From: an uncultured Sphingobium sp.
GTDB lineage: Bacteria > Pseudomonadota > Alphaproteobacteria > Sphingomonadales > Sphingomonadaceae
Reading direction: 5' to 3'
NCBI GenBank assembly: GCA_913773715.1
Contig: CAJYHD010000523.1
Coordinates: 1-9,688, forward strand
DNA: 9,688 nt
Part shown: one piece after another, positions 1 to 6,201 of the stretch
How the letters are laid out: each line of letters begins with the position of its first letter
Position numbering within the stretch: the stretch's first letter is position 1
Notes under the pieces: model-generated
What the model was told of the DNA's origin: nothing
The model's database searches: none
Seen by the model: only the letters and a program-made list of their open reading frames with translations
Program-made: the position numbers and the translations under genes

Positions 1-20
1 GCACGAACCCGCTCCGCGGG
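1..20 (+). repeat. Candidate left end of the IS91-like element (hairpin)
   Basis: Positions 8-12 (CCCGC) pair with 16-20 (GCGGG) around a 3-nt loop. Positions 1-10 (GCACGAACCC) are the inverted match, 9 of 10, of 2466-2475. Ends of IS91-like elements often carry weak inverted repeats and hairpins, so this fits a terminal site. The window edge prevents seeing what precedes it. Confidence 0.4.
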
Positions 21-119
21 AGGGTCGCTTGGGGTGACGTAGCGTAGTATTGTTCAGGCTTTGCGAGCGGCGATGTCGCCTTGCGACCGTGGAGTTCCTT
101 CAACGGAAAGGAACTCACC

Positions 120-1021
120 ATGGATGCCATCACTTCCCCGACCCCGAACAATTCTCTGCGCGAGCGTATGTTGCAGGACATGACGATGCGTGGATTTGGG
201 GAGCACACGCAGAAGGACTATATCCGGCACGTCCGATCATTTGCCGCGTTTCTCGGTCGCCCCCCCGATACGGCTACGATCGAAGACCTCCGGCGCTTTC
301 AGATTGATCAGCATGAACGCGCCGTTGGTCCGGCAACAATCAATGGAGCCGTATCGGCACTGCGCTTCCTGTTCAGTATAACTCTCAAGCGGCCGGAGAT
401 GGCGCTGGGGCTTGTCGTCGTTCGCTTCACACCCAAATTGCGGGTAGTTTTGAGCGTTGGGGAGACAGCGCGGCTGCTCGAGGCTGCGCCAGGCATCAAA
501 TACAAAGCAGCCCTCAGCGTTGCCTATGGCGCGGGCCTGCGTGTCAGGTTGCCCACCTCAAGATCGATGACATCGATAGCACCCGGATGCTTATCCGCGT
601 CGAGCAGGGCAAGGGACGCAAGGATCGCAACGCCATGCTCTCACCGCACCTGCTGGATTTGCTTCGTCAATGGTGGCGCGAAGGCAAGCGGCGCGGAGTG
701 ATGTTGCCGCATGGCTGGCTGTTCCCTGGCCGCAACGGCACGGATCCGGTCTCAGCGCGCCAGTTGCATCGCGTCGTGCAGGAAGCAGCTGAGCGCGCCG
801 AGATCCACAAGCGGGTAAGCCCGCACACATTGCGGCATTCGTTCGCCACTCACCTACTCGAGCAGGGTGTCGATATCCGTGTCATCCAGGTCTTGCTGGG
901 ACACGTGAACATCAACACGACCGGCATCTATACTCAGGTTTCGAGCAAGACCATGCGGGCGGTGGCCAGTCCGCTCGACCAGATCGTTGCCGTGATGGAA
1001 GGCAGGGGCCCTCCCGGTTGA
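120..1021 (+). pseudogene. Frameshifted tyrosine recombinase/integrase of the IS91-like element
   Basis: Two adjoining frames together make one tyrosine recombinase of about 300 residues, the usual family length. The first frame (120-545, 142 residues) starts at an ATG preceded by AAGGA 8 nt upstream. It holds the SAM-like core-binding domain and ends in GAGLRV with the first catalytic Arg (residue 141). The second frame (548-1021) resumes with VAHLK and holds the Lys region (GKGRKDR), the HTLRH box, LLGH, and the nucleophile Tyr in GIYTQVS. The expected text at the joint is GLRVSEVAHLK. Only two bases (546-547) remain where Ser-Glu needs six, so 4 nt are missing. All catalytic residues survive but are split between frames. 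The transposase follows 4 nt after the stop, which suggests the two were once co-translated. Inactivation is inferred; a sequencing error or recoding is possible but less likely. Confidence 0.85.
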
Positions 1022-1025
1022 ACCG

Positions 1026-2219
1026 GTGCGCACCTCACTTGAGGTCGCCGACATCTTCCGTAGCGCAGGGCCCGCGTATCGCGCCGCCTATGCCGGGCAC
1101 CTGAGCCCCGCTCAGCTTAAGGTTATGACGGCGATCGAGAACTGCCGCACCGCCGCGCTGGGCGGTCACGTCGAGGCCTGCGACGACTGCGGGCACTGGC
1201 GTATCGCCTACAACTCCTGCCGCAACCGGCACTGCCCCAAGTGTCAGGGCGCCGCCGCGCGCACCTGGCTGGCCGCGCGCGAGGCCGATCTGTTGCCGGT
1301 TGGCTACTTCCATGTCGTCTTCACCGTGCCCGCCAAGATCGCCAACATCGCCTGGCAGAACAAGGCGGTGGTCTATGACCTGCTGTTCCGCGCGGCTGCG
1401 GACACGATACTGACCATCGGCGCCAATCCCAAACACCTCGGCGCGCGGGTCGGCATCACCGCCGTCCTGCACACCTGGGGATCGGCACTGACTCACCACC
1501 CGCATGTGCACATGATCGTGCCCGGCGGCGGTATCGCGCTGGACGGCACGCGTTGGATCTCGTCGCGCCCCGCCTTCCTATTACCAGTGCGCGTGCTGGG
1601 CGCGTTGTTCCGCAGGCTGTTCCTCACACGCTTGCTGGCGTTGTTCGACGCTGGGAAGCTGGCCTTCTTCAACACCTTGGCGAGCCTGGCGACACGCAAG
1701 GCCTTCTTGCGGCATCTATCCCCGATCCGGAAGAAGCGCTGGGTGGTCTATGCCAAGCCACCCTTCGCCGGGCCGCAGGCAGTGCTGGCCTATCTCTCGC
1801 GCTACACCCACCGCGTTGCCATCTCGAACAGGCGCCTCATCGGCTTCGACGAGGCCGGAGTGACATTCCGGTACAAGGATTATCGCCGCGATAGTGCTGA
1901 ACGCCAGCAGGTCATGACGTTGGCGACCGACGAGTTCATCCGCCGCTTCCTGATCCACGTCCTGCCGCGCGGCTTCCACCGCATCCGGCATTACGGCCTA
2001 CTCGCCAGTTCATCCCACAAGGAGGCCATGGCGCTCGCCCGCAGGCTGCTGGGCGTTGCTGCGCCGATCGAGGAACCCGAACCCGACGATCTGCCCGATC
2101 ATCGCCCACCATGCCCATGTTGCGGCGGGCATATGACTATCGTCGAAACCTTCGTCCGCTGGTATCAACCGCGCGCCCCGCCGCAGCCAGTGCCGCCCGC
2201 CCGGAGACATGCGCCATGA
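1026..2219 (+). CDS. IS91-family rolling-circle transposase (Y2/HUH)
   Basis: A 397-residue transposase of the IS91 family, which nicks one strand and transposes by rolling-circle replication. Domains in order: an N-terminal zinc-binding region with C52-x2-C55, C65, C70 and C73; the HUH metal-binding motif H160-V-H162 inside HHPHVHMIVPGG; and the paired tyrosines Y256 and Y260 in AYLSRYTHR, the Y2 signature of IS91 as opposed to single-Tyr ISCR proteins. A second Cys cluster (CPCC, residues 363-366) lies near the C-terminus. The start is a GTG at 1026, 4 nt past the recombinase stop and with little room for its own ribosome site, so translational coupling is likely. The reading frame is intact with all catalytic residues, so the transposase could still be active although its partner recombinase is broken. 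Confidence 0.92.
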   Translation: MRTSLEVADIFRSAGPAYRAAYAGHLSPAQLKVMTAIENCRTAALGGHVEACDDCGHWRIAYNSCRNRHCPKCQGAAARTWLAAREADLLPVGYFHVVFTVPAKIANIAWQNKAVVYDLLFRAAADTILTIGANPKHLGARVGITAVLHTWGSALTHHPHVHMIVPGGGIALDGTRWISSRPAFLLPVRVLGALFRRLFLTRLLALFDAGKLAFFNTLASLATRKAFLRHLSPIRKKRWVVYAKPPFAGPQAVLAYLSRYTHRVAISNRRLIGFDEAGVTFRYKDYRRDSAERQQVMTLATDEFIRRFLIHVLPRGFHRIRHYGLLASSSHKEAMALARRLLGVAAPIEEPEPDDLPDHRPPCPCCGGHMTIVETFVRWYQPRAPPQPVPPARRHAP

Positions 2220-2642
2220 TCCGGCATGGCTCACCTTGCATGACGGTCACGCCCATGGTGTCCTGGCCGATGACCCAGTGCATGCCCATCATAGAATTAC
2301 GCCGGGCACAGGGCACACCGGCCAGCAAAACAAACGCACCTAGCGATCTGACGCCGCACGAAATCACGTTGATCGGACCAGCAGCGGCACTTCTGGATCG
2401 GCAGCGCTTACCCGCCAGCACCATCCCAAAGCCTTTTTACCCATAGACCAGCACGTGGGGCCCGCGGGTTCCTGCACTGGAGGCTTTCGTACGCAAGCGC
2501 CCGAAACCCTTCACAATACCTGCCATTTGCGCCGGACGGCGGGACCGGCAGGTTTGTCCCAGGCTAGTCTTAATTCGAATGTCTGCTTCCAAGTGCGGAG
2601 TGATTGCGGTCGAGCGGCGAGAGGGAGGCGGAAAACCCGCCA
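2220..2642. other. Intergenic stretch between transposase and integrase
   Basis: About 420 bp with no gene I can support. The left part, to about 2475, probably belongs to the IS91-like element and holds its right end. The remainder (2476-2642) separates the IS from the 3' end of the integrase gene. Open frames of 60-110 codons exist on both strands but lack recognisable domains and good ribosome sites. Small GC-rich inverted repeats occur, for example GCCGG/CCGGC near 2532-2550 and GGCGG/CCGCC at 2627-2641. The latter sits just past the integrase stop but is not followed by a T run. Confidence 0.5.
2461..2475 (+). repeat. Candidate right end of the IS91-like element
   Basis: The segment holds the perfect palindrome CCCGCGGG (2461-2468) followed by TTCCTGC. 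It matches the reverse complement of window positions 1-20 at 14 of 15 bases, allowing a 5-nt gap. It lies about 240 bp after the transposase stop, a plausible distance for a terminal replication site of an IS91-like element. The match is seen directly; the role as an end is inferred. Confidence 0.4.
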
Positions 2643-3863
2643 TCATGCTCGCCTGAAATTCGCCTTCAAAACCTTTCCGCCGCCCTGCAAGCCATCAAGA
2701 TAGTTCGACCAATGCCGCATCATCCTGACCCGTTCATCCCAATGGGTGCCGCGGGCGTAGGCACGTCGAACATCATTGGATTCGACATGGGCCAGTTGGC
2801 GCTCAATAGCATCCGGGTGCCACTTACCCATCTCGTTCAGCAGGGTGCTGGCGGTAGCTCGAAAGCCATGGGCCGAAACTTCCTCCTTCCCGAAGCCAAG
2901 CCGACGAAGCGCCGCGTTAAGCGTGTTATCAGTGATCGGCCGATCGGCAGACCTGATGCTGGGAAACAGAAATTTCCCATGACCGGTGATCGGAGCCAGT
3001 TCGGTAATCATTGCCAAAACCTGATCGGTAAGGGGGACCTTATGGGGACGTCGCATTTTCGTCTTCTCGGCTGGGATCGTCCAGACTGCCGTCTCCAGAT
3101 CAAACTCTTTCCATTCGGCCATCCGGAGTTCGCCCGGCCGGGGAAACATGTGCGGGAGCATTTTCAGGGCGATTCTAACCGCTGGCTGGCCGTCGTGAGC
3201 GTCGACTGCGCGCAACAGGCCTCCTAGCGCTTTGGGTTCGAGTATCGCGGCGCGATGTTGCGTTTTGGGCGTAATTAATGCCCCACGGAGATCCGCCGAG
3301 ATGTCACGTTGGGCGCGGCCTGTGACGATCGCATAGCGGAAGATCGTTCCAAACGTACTACGGAGGCGATTCGCTGTCTCGTACCGGCCACGCACTTCTA
3401 CCTTGCGTAGGGCCTCCAGCAGTTCCGGGGCTGTAAGATCTGCGATCGGCCGATTTCCGATGAGCGGGTATGCCAGATCAAGCAGCCACCGCATTTTCTG
3501 AAGGGTCTTGGGTGCCCTACCTTCAAGCTCCAGCCGACCGAACCATTCATCGGCGATTGCCTGGAAGGTTTCCTCCGCCTTTGCCCGCTGCTCGCGGATC
3601 TTCTCCTTGCGCACTTCGGTAGGGTCCCGGCCATCGGCCAGCGCCTCCCGGGCCTCCGCTCGCTTCTCGCGCGCTCTTGCAAGAGACACGTCGGGGTAGT
3701 TTCCGAAGGAGAGGGTCTTCTGTCGACCGAGGAAGCGATAGTTCATGCGCCACAGCCGGCCGCCGGAGGGCGCGACTAGCAGATACAGCCCCAGACTATC
3801 AGCCAGTTTGTAGGCCTTATCTCTTGGTTTTGCAGCGTTTATTGCCGTGACGGTGAGCGCCAT
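2643..3863 (-). CDS. P4-type tyrosine integrase of a tRNA-Phe genomic island
   Basis: A 406-residue site-specific recombinase of the P4/CP4-57 integrase family, which inserts and excises genomic islands at tRNA 3' ends. Domains: an N-terminal arm-DNA-binding domain (DUF4102 type, about residues 1-85, starting MALTVTAINAAKPRDK), a SAM-like core-binding domain (about 100-185), and a catalytic domain (about 200-390). The active-site set is complete: R242 (RPGEL), K275 (HKVPL), H332 and R335 (HGFRAT), H359 (LAHV) and the nucleophile Y369 (RAYAR). I chose the ATG at 3861-3863 because GGAGA lies 7 nt upstream and the family begins at MALT. A TTG at 3900-3902 would add 13 residues. The gene is convergent with the IS91-like element and starts 172 bp from the 3' end of tRNA-Phe, the standard geometry. 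It looks intact. Confidence 0.93.
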   Translation of the reverse strand: MALTVTAINAAKPRDKAYKLADSLGLYLLVAPSGGRLWRMNYRFLGRQKTLSFGNYPDVSLARAREKRAEAREALADGRDPTEVRKEKIREQRAKAEETFQAIADEWFGRLELEGRAPKTLQKMRWLLDLAYPLIGNRPIADLTAPELLEALRKVEVRGRYETANRLRSTFGTIFRYAIVTGRAQRDISADLRGALITPKTQHRAAILEPKALGGLLRAVDAHDGQPAVRIALKMLPHMFPRPGELRMAEWKEFDLETAVWTIPAEKTKMRRPHKVPLTDQVLAMITELAPITGHGKFLFPSIRSADRPITDNTLNAALRRLGFGKEEVSAHGFRATASTLLNEMGKWHPDAIERQLAHVESNDVRRAYARGTHWDERVRMMRHWSNYLDGLQGGGKVLKANFRRA

Positions 3864-3912
3864 GATGGTATCTCCATGATGGTATTTTCGGAATACCATC
3901 AAAATACCATCA
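3861..3912. promoter_or_regulatory. Four-copy repeat array over the integrase start
   Basis: The octamer GATGGTAT occurs on the + strand at 3864-3871 and 3878-3885, and its reverse complement ATACCATC at 3893-3900 and 3904-3911. The inner pair forms a perfect 8-bp inverted repeat around 7 nt. The left pair are direct repeats of CATGATGGTAT 14 bp apart. The right pair are direct repeats of AATACCATCA exactly 11 bp apart, about one helical turn. The array covers the integrase start codon and its ribosome site. Such arrays suit an operator for self-repression, or arm-type binding sites for the integrase or its excisionase. The repeats are seen; the function is inferred. Confidence 0.6.
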
Positions 3913-4035
3913 CCGAGCGGTGGCTGCCAGTGTACCCCCGAGGACGTACGGGGACGATGGGTTAGTCAAAAACCCACGTTTTCCGCCATTTTTTGGACGT
4001 CTCTGGATGCTGCTGGATGAGAGAAAAAGAACAAA

Positions 4036-4062
4036 TGGTGCCCGGGGACGGAGTCGAACCGC
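4036..4062 (-). other. Probable island attachment site (3' end of tRNA-Phe)
   Basis: P4-type integrases usually recombine within the T-arm/acceptor part of a tRNA gene and lie immediately beside it. Here the integrase starts 172 bp beyond the tRNA 3' end, so the core crossover site is inferred to lie in this segment. No second copy of the tRNA 3' sequence is visible in the window, so the partner site should be left of position 1. The exact core length cannot be fixed from one copy. Confidence 0.5.
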
Positions 4063-4111
4063 CGACACTGCGATTTTCAATCGCATGCTCTACCAACTGA
4101 GCTACCCGGGC
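4036..4111 (-). tRNA. tRNA-Phe (GAA)
   Basis: The minus strand reads a complete 76-nt tRNA. The acceptor stem GCCCGGG pairs with CCCGGGC, the D-arm has AGCTCAGTTGGTAGAGC, the anticodon stem TGCGA/TCGCA closes the loop TTGAAAA with anticodon GAA, the T-loop is GTTCGACTC, and the 3' CCA is encoded. The anticodon specifies phenylalanine. It lies 50 bp downstream of yacG in the same direction. Its 3' end faces the integrase gene, so the T-arm and acceptor half most likely form one half of the island attachment site. The gene is intact, as expected if the inserting element restored the 3' end. Confidence 0.97.
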
Positions 4112-4151
4112 ACGGGCCAGGTCCGGGGAGGGTCCGCCGGATGGAGGCGTG

Positions 4152-4181
4152 CCTATAATCGTCAATCGCGTTCGCTGTCCA
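4152..4181 (-). promoter_or_regulatory. Possible promoter for tRNA-Phe
   Basis: On the minus strand TGGACA (4181-4176, 5 of 6 to the -35 consensus) and TATAGG (4157-4152, 4 of 6 to the -10 consensus) are separated by 18 nt. The -10 is followed by a GC-rich segment, as is common for stable-RNA promoters. Transcription would start about 35 nt before the tRNA. It overlaps the end of yacG. This is inference from hexamer matches alone; the tRNA may instead be read from the upstream operon. Confidence 0.35.
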
Positions 4182-4356
4182 GCCCATAATCGTCGTTTTT
4201 TTGGGAAGCCCCGTCGGCTGGAGGCCCTGGCACGCGGTAACCTTCGCCCAGCCATTGCAGCAGGTCGCGATCCCGACATGCCGTGCTGCAAAAGGGCCGG
4301 GTTTCGGGCGCTGCGGACTGGCCGCAGATCGGGCAGCGAGCAGATTTAGGCGACAT
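4162..4356 (-). CDS. yacG: DNA gyrase inhibitor / zinc-binding protein YacG
   Basis: A 64-residue small zinc protein. The four cysteines are C8-x2-C11 and C23-x3-C27 (CPIC, FCSTAC), followed by the family hallmark DLLQWLGEGYRVPG. E. coli YacG binds the GyrB subunit and inhibits DNA binding by gyrase; it is cytoplasmic. The length matches the family. The ATG at 4354-4356 overlaps the last codons of the upstream RNase E/G gene by 11 bp, so the two are probably coupled. The acidic, polar C-terminal tail (KNDDYGLDSERD) carries no recognised motif. Position beside maf and an RNase E/G gene, just before tRNA-Phe, supports the call. Confidence 0.9.
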   Translation of the reverse strand: MSPKSARCPICGQSAAPETRPFCSTACRDRDLLQWLGEGYRVPGPPADGASQKNDDYGLDSERD

Positions 4357-5335
4357 GGCCGCCCGCCAACGTCAGCGATGCACCCGCCTTCAGGCTGATC
4401 GCGCCGCCGCGCCGCTGCGCCAATCGCTCGATCCATTCAGGATGCTTGTGCAGATGATCGATGACGGCGGGCGCTGCGGCGAGCGTCACCGCGCCCCCCG
4501 CCCCGTACCGCTCCCCTCGGCGTAACAGCGCCAACGCGGTGGTCGCGACCGGATTTTCGCGCAGCAGTTCGATCAGGTTCGCGCGTTCGCGCCGCCGGAT
4601 GATCTGGAGGAAGCCGAAACCGTTCACCGCTGTCCGTTCAAAAGGAAGCGGCAGATATTTGTCGATCTGCGCGGCAGCGATCATCCGCTCATCCTTGTTG
4701 TTCATCGTCGGCAAGTCGATGCCGATCGACCCGGCCAGCCCCATGCGCCGCACGGTCTGCGCGGCAAGCTTCGCGCCCTTGGGACCAAGCTGCGCGGGTG
4801 GCAGCGATCCATCGACGTCGATCAGTAACATCGCAGGCGTGACATAGATGCGCAGCGCGGCGGCTTCGGTGCCGACCTCGCCGCTCATCGCCTCTTCGAT
4901 CAGTTCGCTCCAGCCATGCGCCTCCAGCCGGTCTTCCTCATGCGCGGGGCAGGGGACGACGGGCGTGCCGGTTGCGCGGATGCGTTGGAGCAGGCTGGGA
5001 CCGGGATGCGCCTTCACGCCGGGTTGGGCGATGCGGCCCTTGGCGCGTTTGTCGCGACCTTCCTCGGCGATCGCCTCACGGAAAATTTCGACCAACACAT
5101 TCGCGCCCTCGGCGACCTTTGGCGGAATCGGCTCGATCAACACCTCTTCGCCAGAAGTCAGGCGGACAACACCGCGTTTGCGGGGAATGATCGTCTGAAT
5201 GAGCCGCCCCTGCGCAACTGAGCCTGCGCGGACATGATCGCCTTCGCGCTCGATCAGCGCCTCGACCAGCTTGCCCTTTTCGATCAGCGCGGCGCGCGCC
5301 TCGCCGATACCTTCCTCATAAAGCCACTCAGCCAT
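4346..5335 (-). CDS. Short ribonuclease E/G family protein
   Basis: A 329-residue member of the RNase E/G family, which cleaves single-stranded RNA in rRNA maturation and mRNA decay. An N-terminal S1-like region (about residues 20-100) precedes the nuclease core. LLIDVDG (D173, D175) and IGIDLPTM (D207) sit where RNase E has its two metal-binding aspartates. The conserved PFERTAVNGFGFLQIIRRR (232-249) follows. It lacks the long disordered C-terminal scaffold of RNase E, is shorter than E. coli RNase G (about 490 residues), and I see no CPxC zinc-link motif, so its oligomer state may differ. It starts 3 bp after the maf stop and overlaps yacG by 11 bp. I leave the symbol blank because rng versus rne cannot be decided here. 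Confidence 0.85.
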   Translation of the reverse strand: MAEWLYEEGIGEARAALIEKGKLVEALIEREGDHVRAGSVAQGRLIQTIIPRKRGVVRLTSGEEVLIEPIPPKVAEGANVLVEIFREAIAEEGRDKRAKGRIAQPGVKAHPGPSLLQRIRATGTPVVPCPAHEEDRLEAHGWSELIEEAMSGEVGTEAAALRIYVTPAMLLIDVDGSLPPAQLGPKGAKLAAQTVRRMGLAGSIGIDLPTMNNKDERMIAAAQIDKYLPLPFERTAVNGFGFLQIIRRRERANLIELLRENPVATTALALLRRGERYGAGGAVTLAAAPAVIDHLHKHPEWIERLAQRRGGAISLKAGASLTLAGGHVA

Positions 5336-5338
5336 AGC

Positions 5339-5914
5339 TTAATCCAATGGGTAGCCCGCTGCCTTGAGCAGCGTGCGGGTTTCGTAAAGTGGCAGTCCCA
5401 TAATCGCGCTATGACTGCCCTGGATCGCGCGGATGAGGCCAGCAGCCCTGCCCTGGATCGCATAGCCGCCCGCCTTGCCGCGCCATTCGTCGCTCGCCAG
5501 ATAGGCGTCGATCTCGGCGCGCTCTAGACGCTTGAAGATCACGATATTCTCGGACAGGCGATGCCGCGCGCGGCCCTCTCCGTCGATCAGCGTGATGGCA
5601 CTTAGCACCCGGTGCCGCCGCCCTGACAGGAGCGCCAAGCATTGCCGCGCCTCCGCCTCGCTCTCGGTCTTGGGCAGAATGCGCCGCCCCGCCGCAACGA
5701 CGGTATCGCCCGACAGCACCAGTGCGCCGCCATGCCGCTGCGCCACCGCGACGCCCTTTTCGGCAGCGATGCGGGCGGCATAGACGGCGGGGAGTTCGCC
5801 CTTGTGCGGCGTTTCGTCGAGATCGGCAGGATCGACCGCATCGGGCACAACGCCGATCTGCCCCAGAAGCGATAGCCGCCGGGGTGATGCCGAAGCCAAT
5901 ATAAGCCGCATCAT
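5339..5914 (-). CDS. maf: Maf family nucleotide pyrophosphatase
   Basis: A 191-residue (or 190, as two adjacent ATG codons start it) house-cleaning enzyme that hydrolyses non-canonical or methylated nucleoside triphosphates to monophosphates plus pyrophosphate in the cytoplasm. Family signatures visible in order: ILASASPRRLSLL near the N-terminus, DLDETP, AAEKG, LSGDTVV with the catalytic Asp, KTESEAEA, LSGRRHRVLSA, GKAGGYAIQGRAAGLI and GSHSAIMGLPLYET. It lies between infA (4 bp upstream) and the RNase E/G gene (3 bp downstream), so it is part of one operon. I cannot assign the YhdE or YceF substrate subgroup firmly. Confidence 0.94.
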   Translation of the reverse strand: MMRLILASASPRRLSLLGQIGVVPDAVDPADLDETPHKGELPAVYAARIAAEKGVAVAQRHGGALVLSGDTVVAAGRRILPKTESEAEARQCLALLSGRRHRVLSAITLIDGEGRARHRLSENIVIFKRLERAEIDAYLASDEWRGKAGGYAIQGRAAGLIRAIQGSHSAIMGLPLYETRTLLKAAGYPLD

Positions 5915-5918
5915 CGGC

Positions 5919-6137
5919 TTATTTGAAACGGTAGGTGATCCGACCCTTGGTCAGGTCGTAGGGGGTGAGTTCGACAAGCACTTCATCGCCCACCAGCACG
6001 CGGATGCGGTTCTTGCGCATCTTGCCTGCGGTGTGGCCGAGGATTTCATGGTCATTCTCAAGCCGGACGCGGAACATGGCGTTGGGGAGAAGCTCCACAA
6101 CCTGTCCGCGCATTTCAAGCAGTTCTTCTTTCGCCAT
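5919..6137 (-). CDS. infA: Translation initiation factor IF-1
   Basis: A 72-residue protein, exactly the usual IF-1 length, made of a single OB-fold/S1-like domain. It begins [22 protein letters not shown] and continues with [19 protein letters not shown] and a [15 protein letters not shown] tail, nearly invariant text for the family. IF-1 binds the ribosomal A site during initiation together with IF-2 and IF-3. The ATG at 6135-6137 is preceded by a weak ribosome site (GGGAC, 3 nt away). It is the first gene of the infA-maf-RNase-yacG run, and the only upstream space is the 64 bp to bioA, so any dedicated promoter must lie there or inside bioA. Confidence 0.97.
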   Translation of the reverse strand: MAKEELLEMRGQVVELLPNAMFRVRLENDHEILGHTAGKMRKNRIRVLVGDEVLVELTPYDLTKGRITYRFK

Positions 6138-6201
6138 AATGTCCCGAATTCGTAAAATCGCGCCGCCATAGCGCCAAATCGTGCAAAATGAAAGCCAAGG
6201 T

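Larger units (their letters stand above)
1..2475 (+). mobile_element. IS91-family element with accessory tyrosine recombinase
   Basis: A composite unit of a tyrosine recombinase (broken) followed directly by a Y2/HUH transposase, an arrangement known for a subgroup of IS91-like elements in proteobacteria. The proposed ends rest on a sequence match: the reverse complement of 1-20 and the segment 2461-2475 share CCCGCGG followed by GTTC, one mismatch and TGC. That is 14 of 15 bases if a 5-nt gap is allowed. Each copy can also form a small GC-rich hairpin (8-12 with 16-20; the palindrome CCCGCGGG at 2461-2468). IS91 elements move by rolling-circle transposition and make no target duplication, so none was expected. 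The left boundary may lie before position 1. The presence of the element is well supported; the exact ends are inference. Confidence 0.7.

Noticed and set aside
2627..2641. GGCGG/CCGCC hairpin just past the integrase stop as a terminator
   Set aside because: The stem is only 5 bp and is followed on the minus strand by a mixed C/T sequence rather than a T run, so support is too weak.
2604..3227. A 207-codon + strand open frame opposite the integrase 3' end
   Set aside because: It is antisense to a complete integrase with all catalytic residues and has no domain of its own.
3864..3902. TTG at 3900-3902 as the integrase start
   Set aside because: The added 13 residues are encoded by the repeat array itself, and the ATG at 3863 has a good ribosome site and the family N-terminus.
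3936..4020. Small repeats between integrase and tRNA (CCCCG/CGGGG at 3936-3953; CTGGATG at 4003 and 4013)
   Set aside because: They are short and could arise by chance in GC-rich DNA; neither matches the tRNA 3' end well enough to be an attachment-site copy. Only CGGGGACG (8 bp) is shared.
4461..5221. Several + strand open frames opposite the RNase E/G gene
   Set aside because: They are shadows of a well-supported gene, with low-complexity Arg/Ser/Pro content and no ribosome sites.
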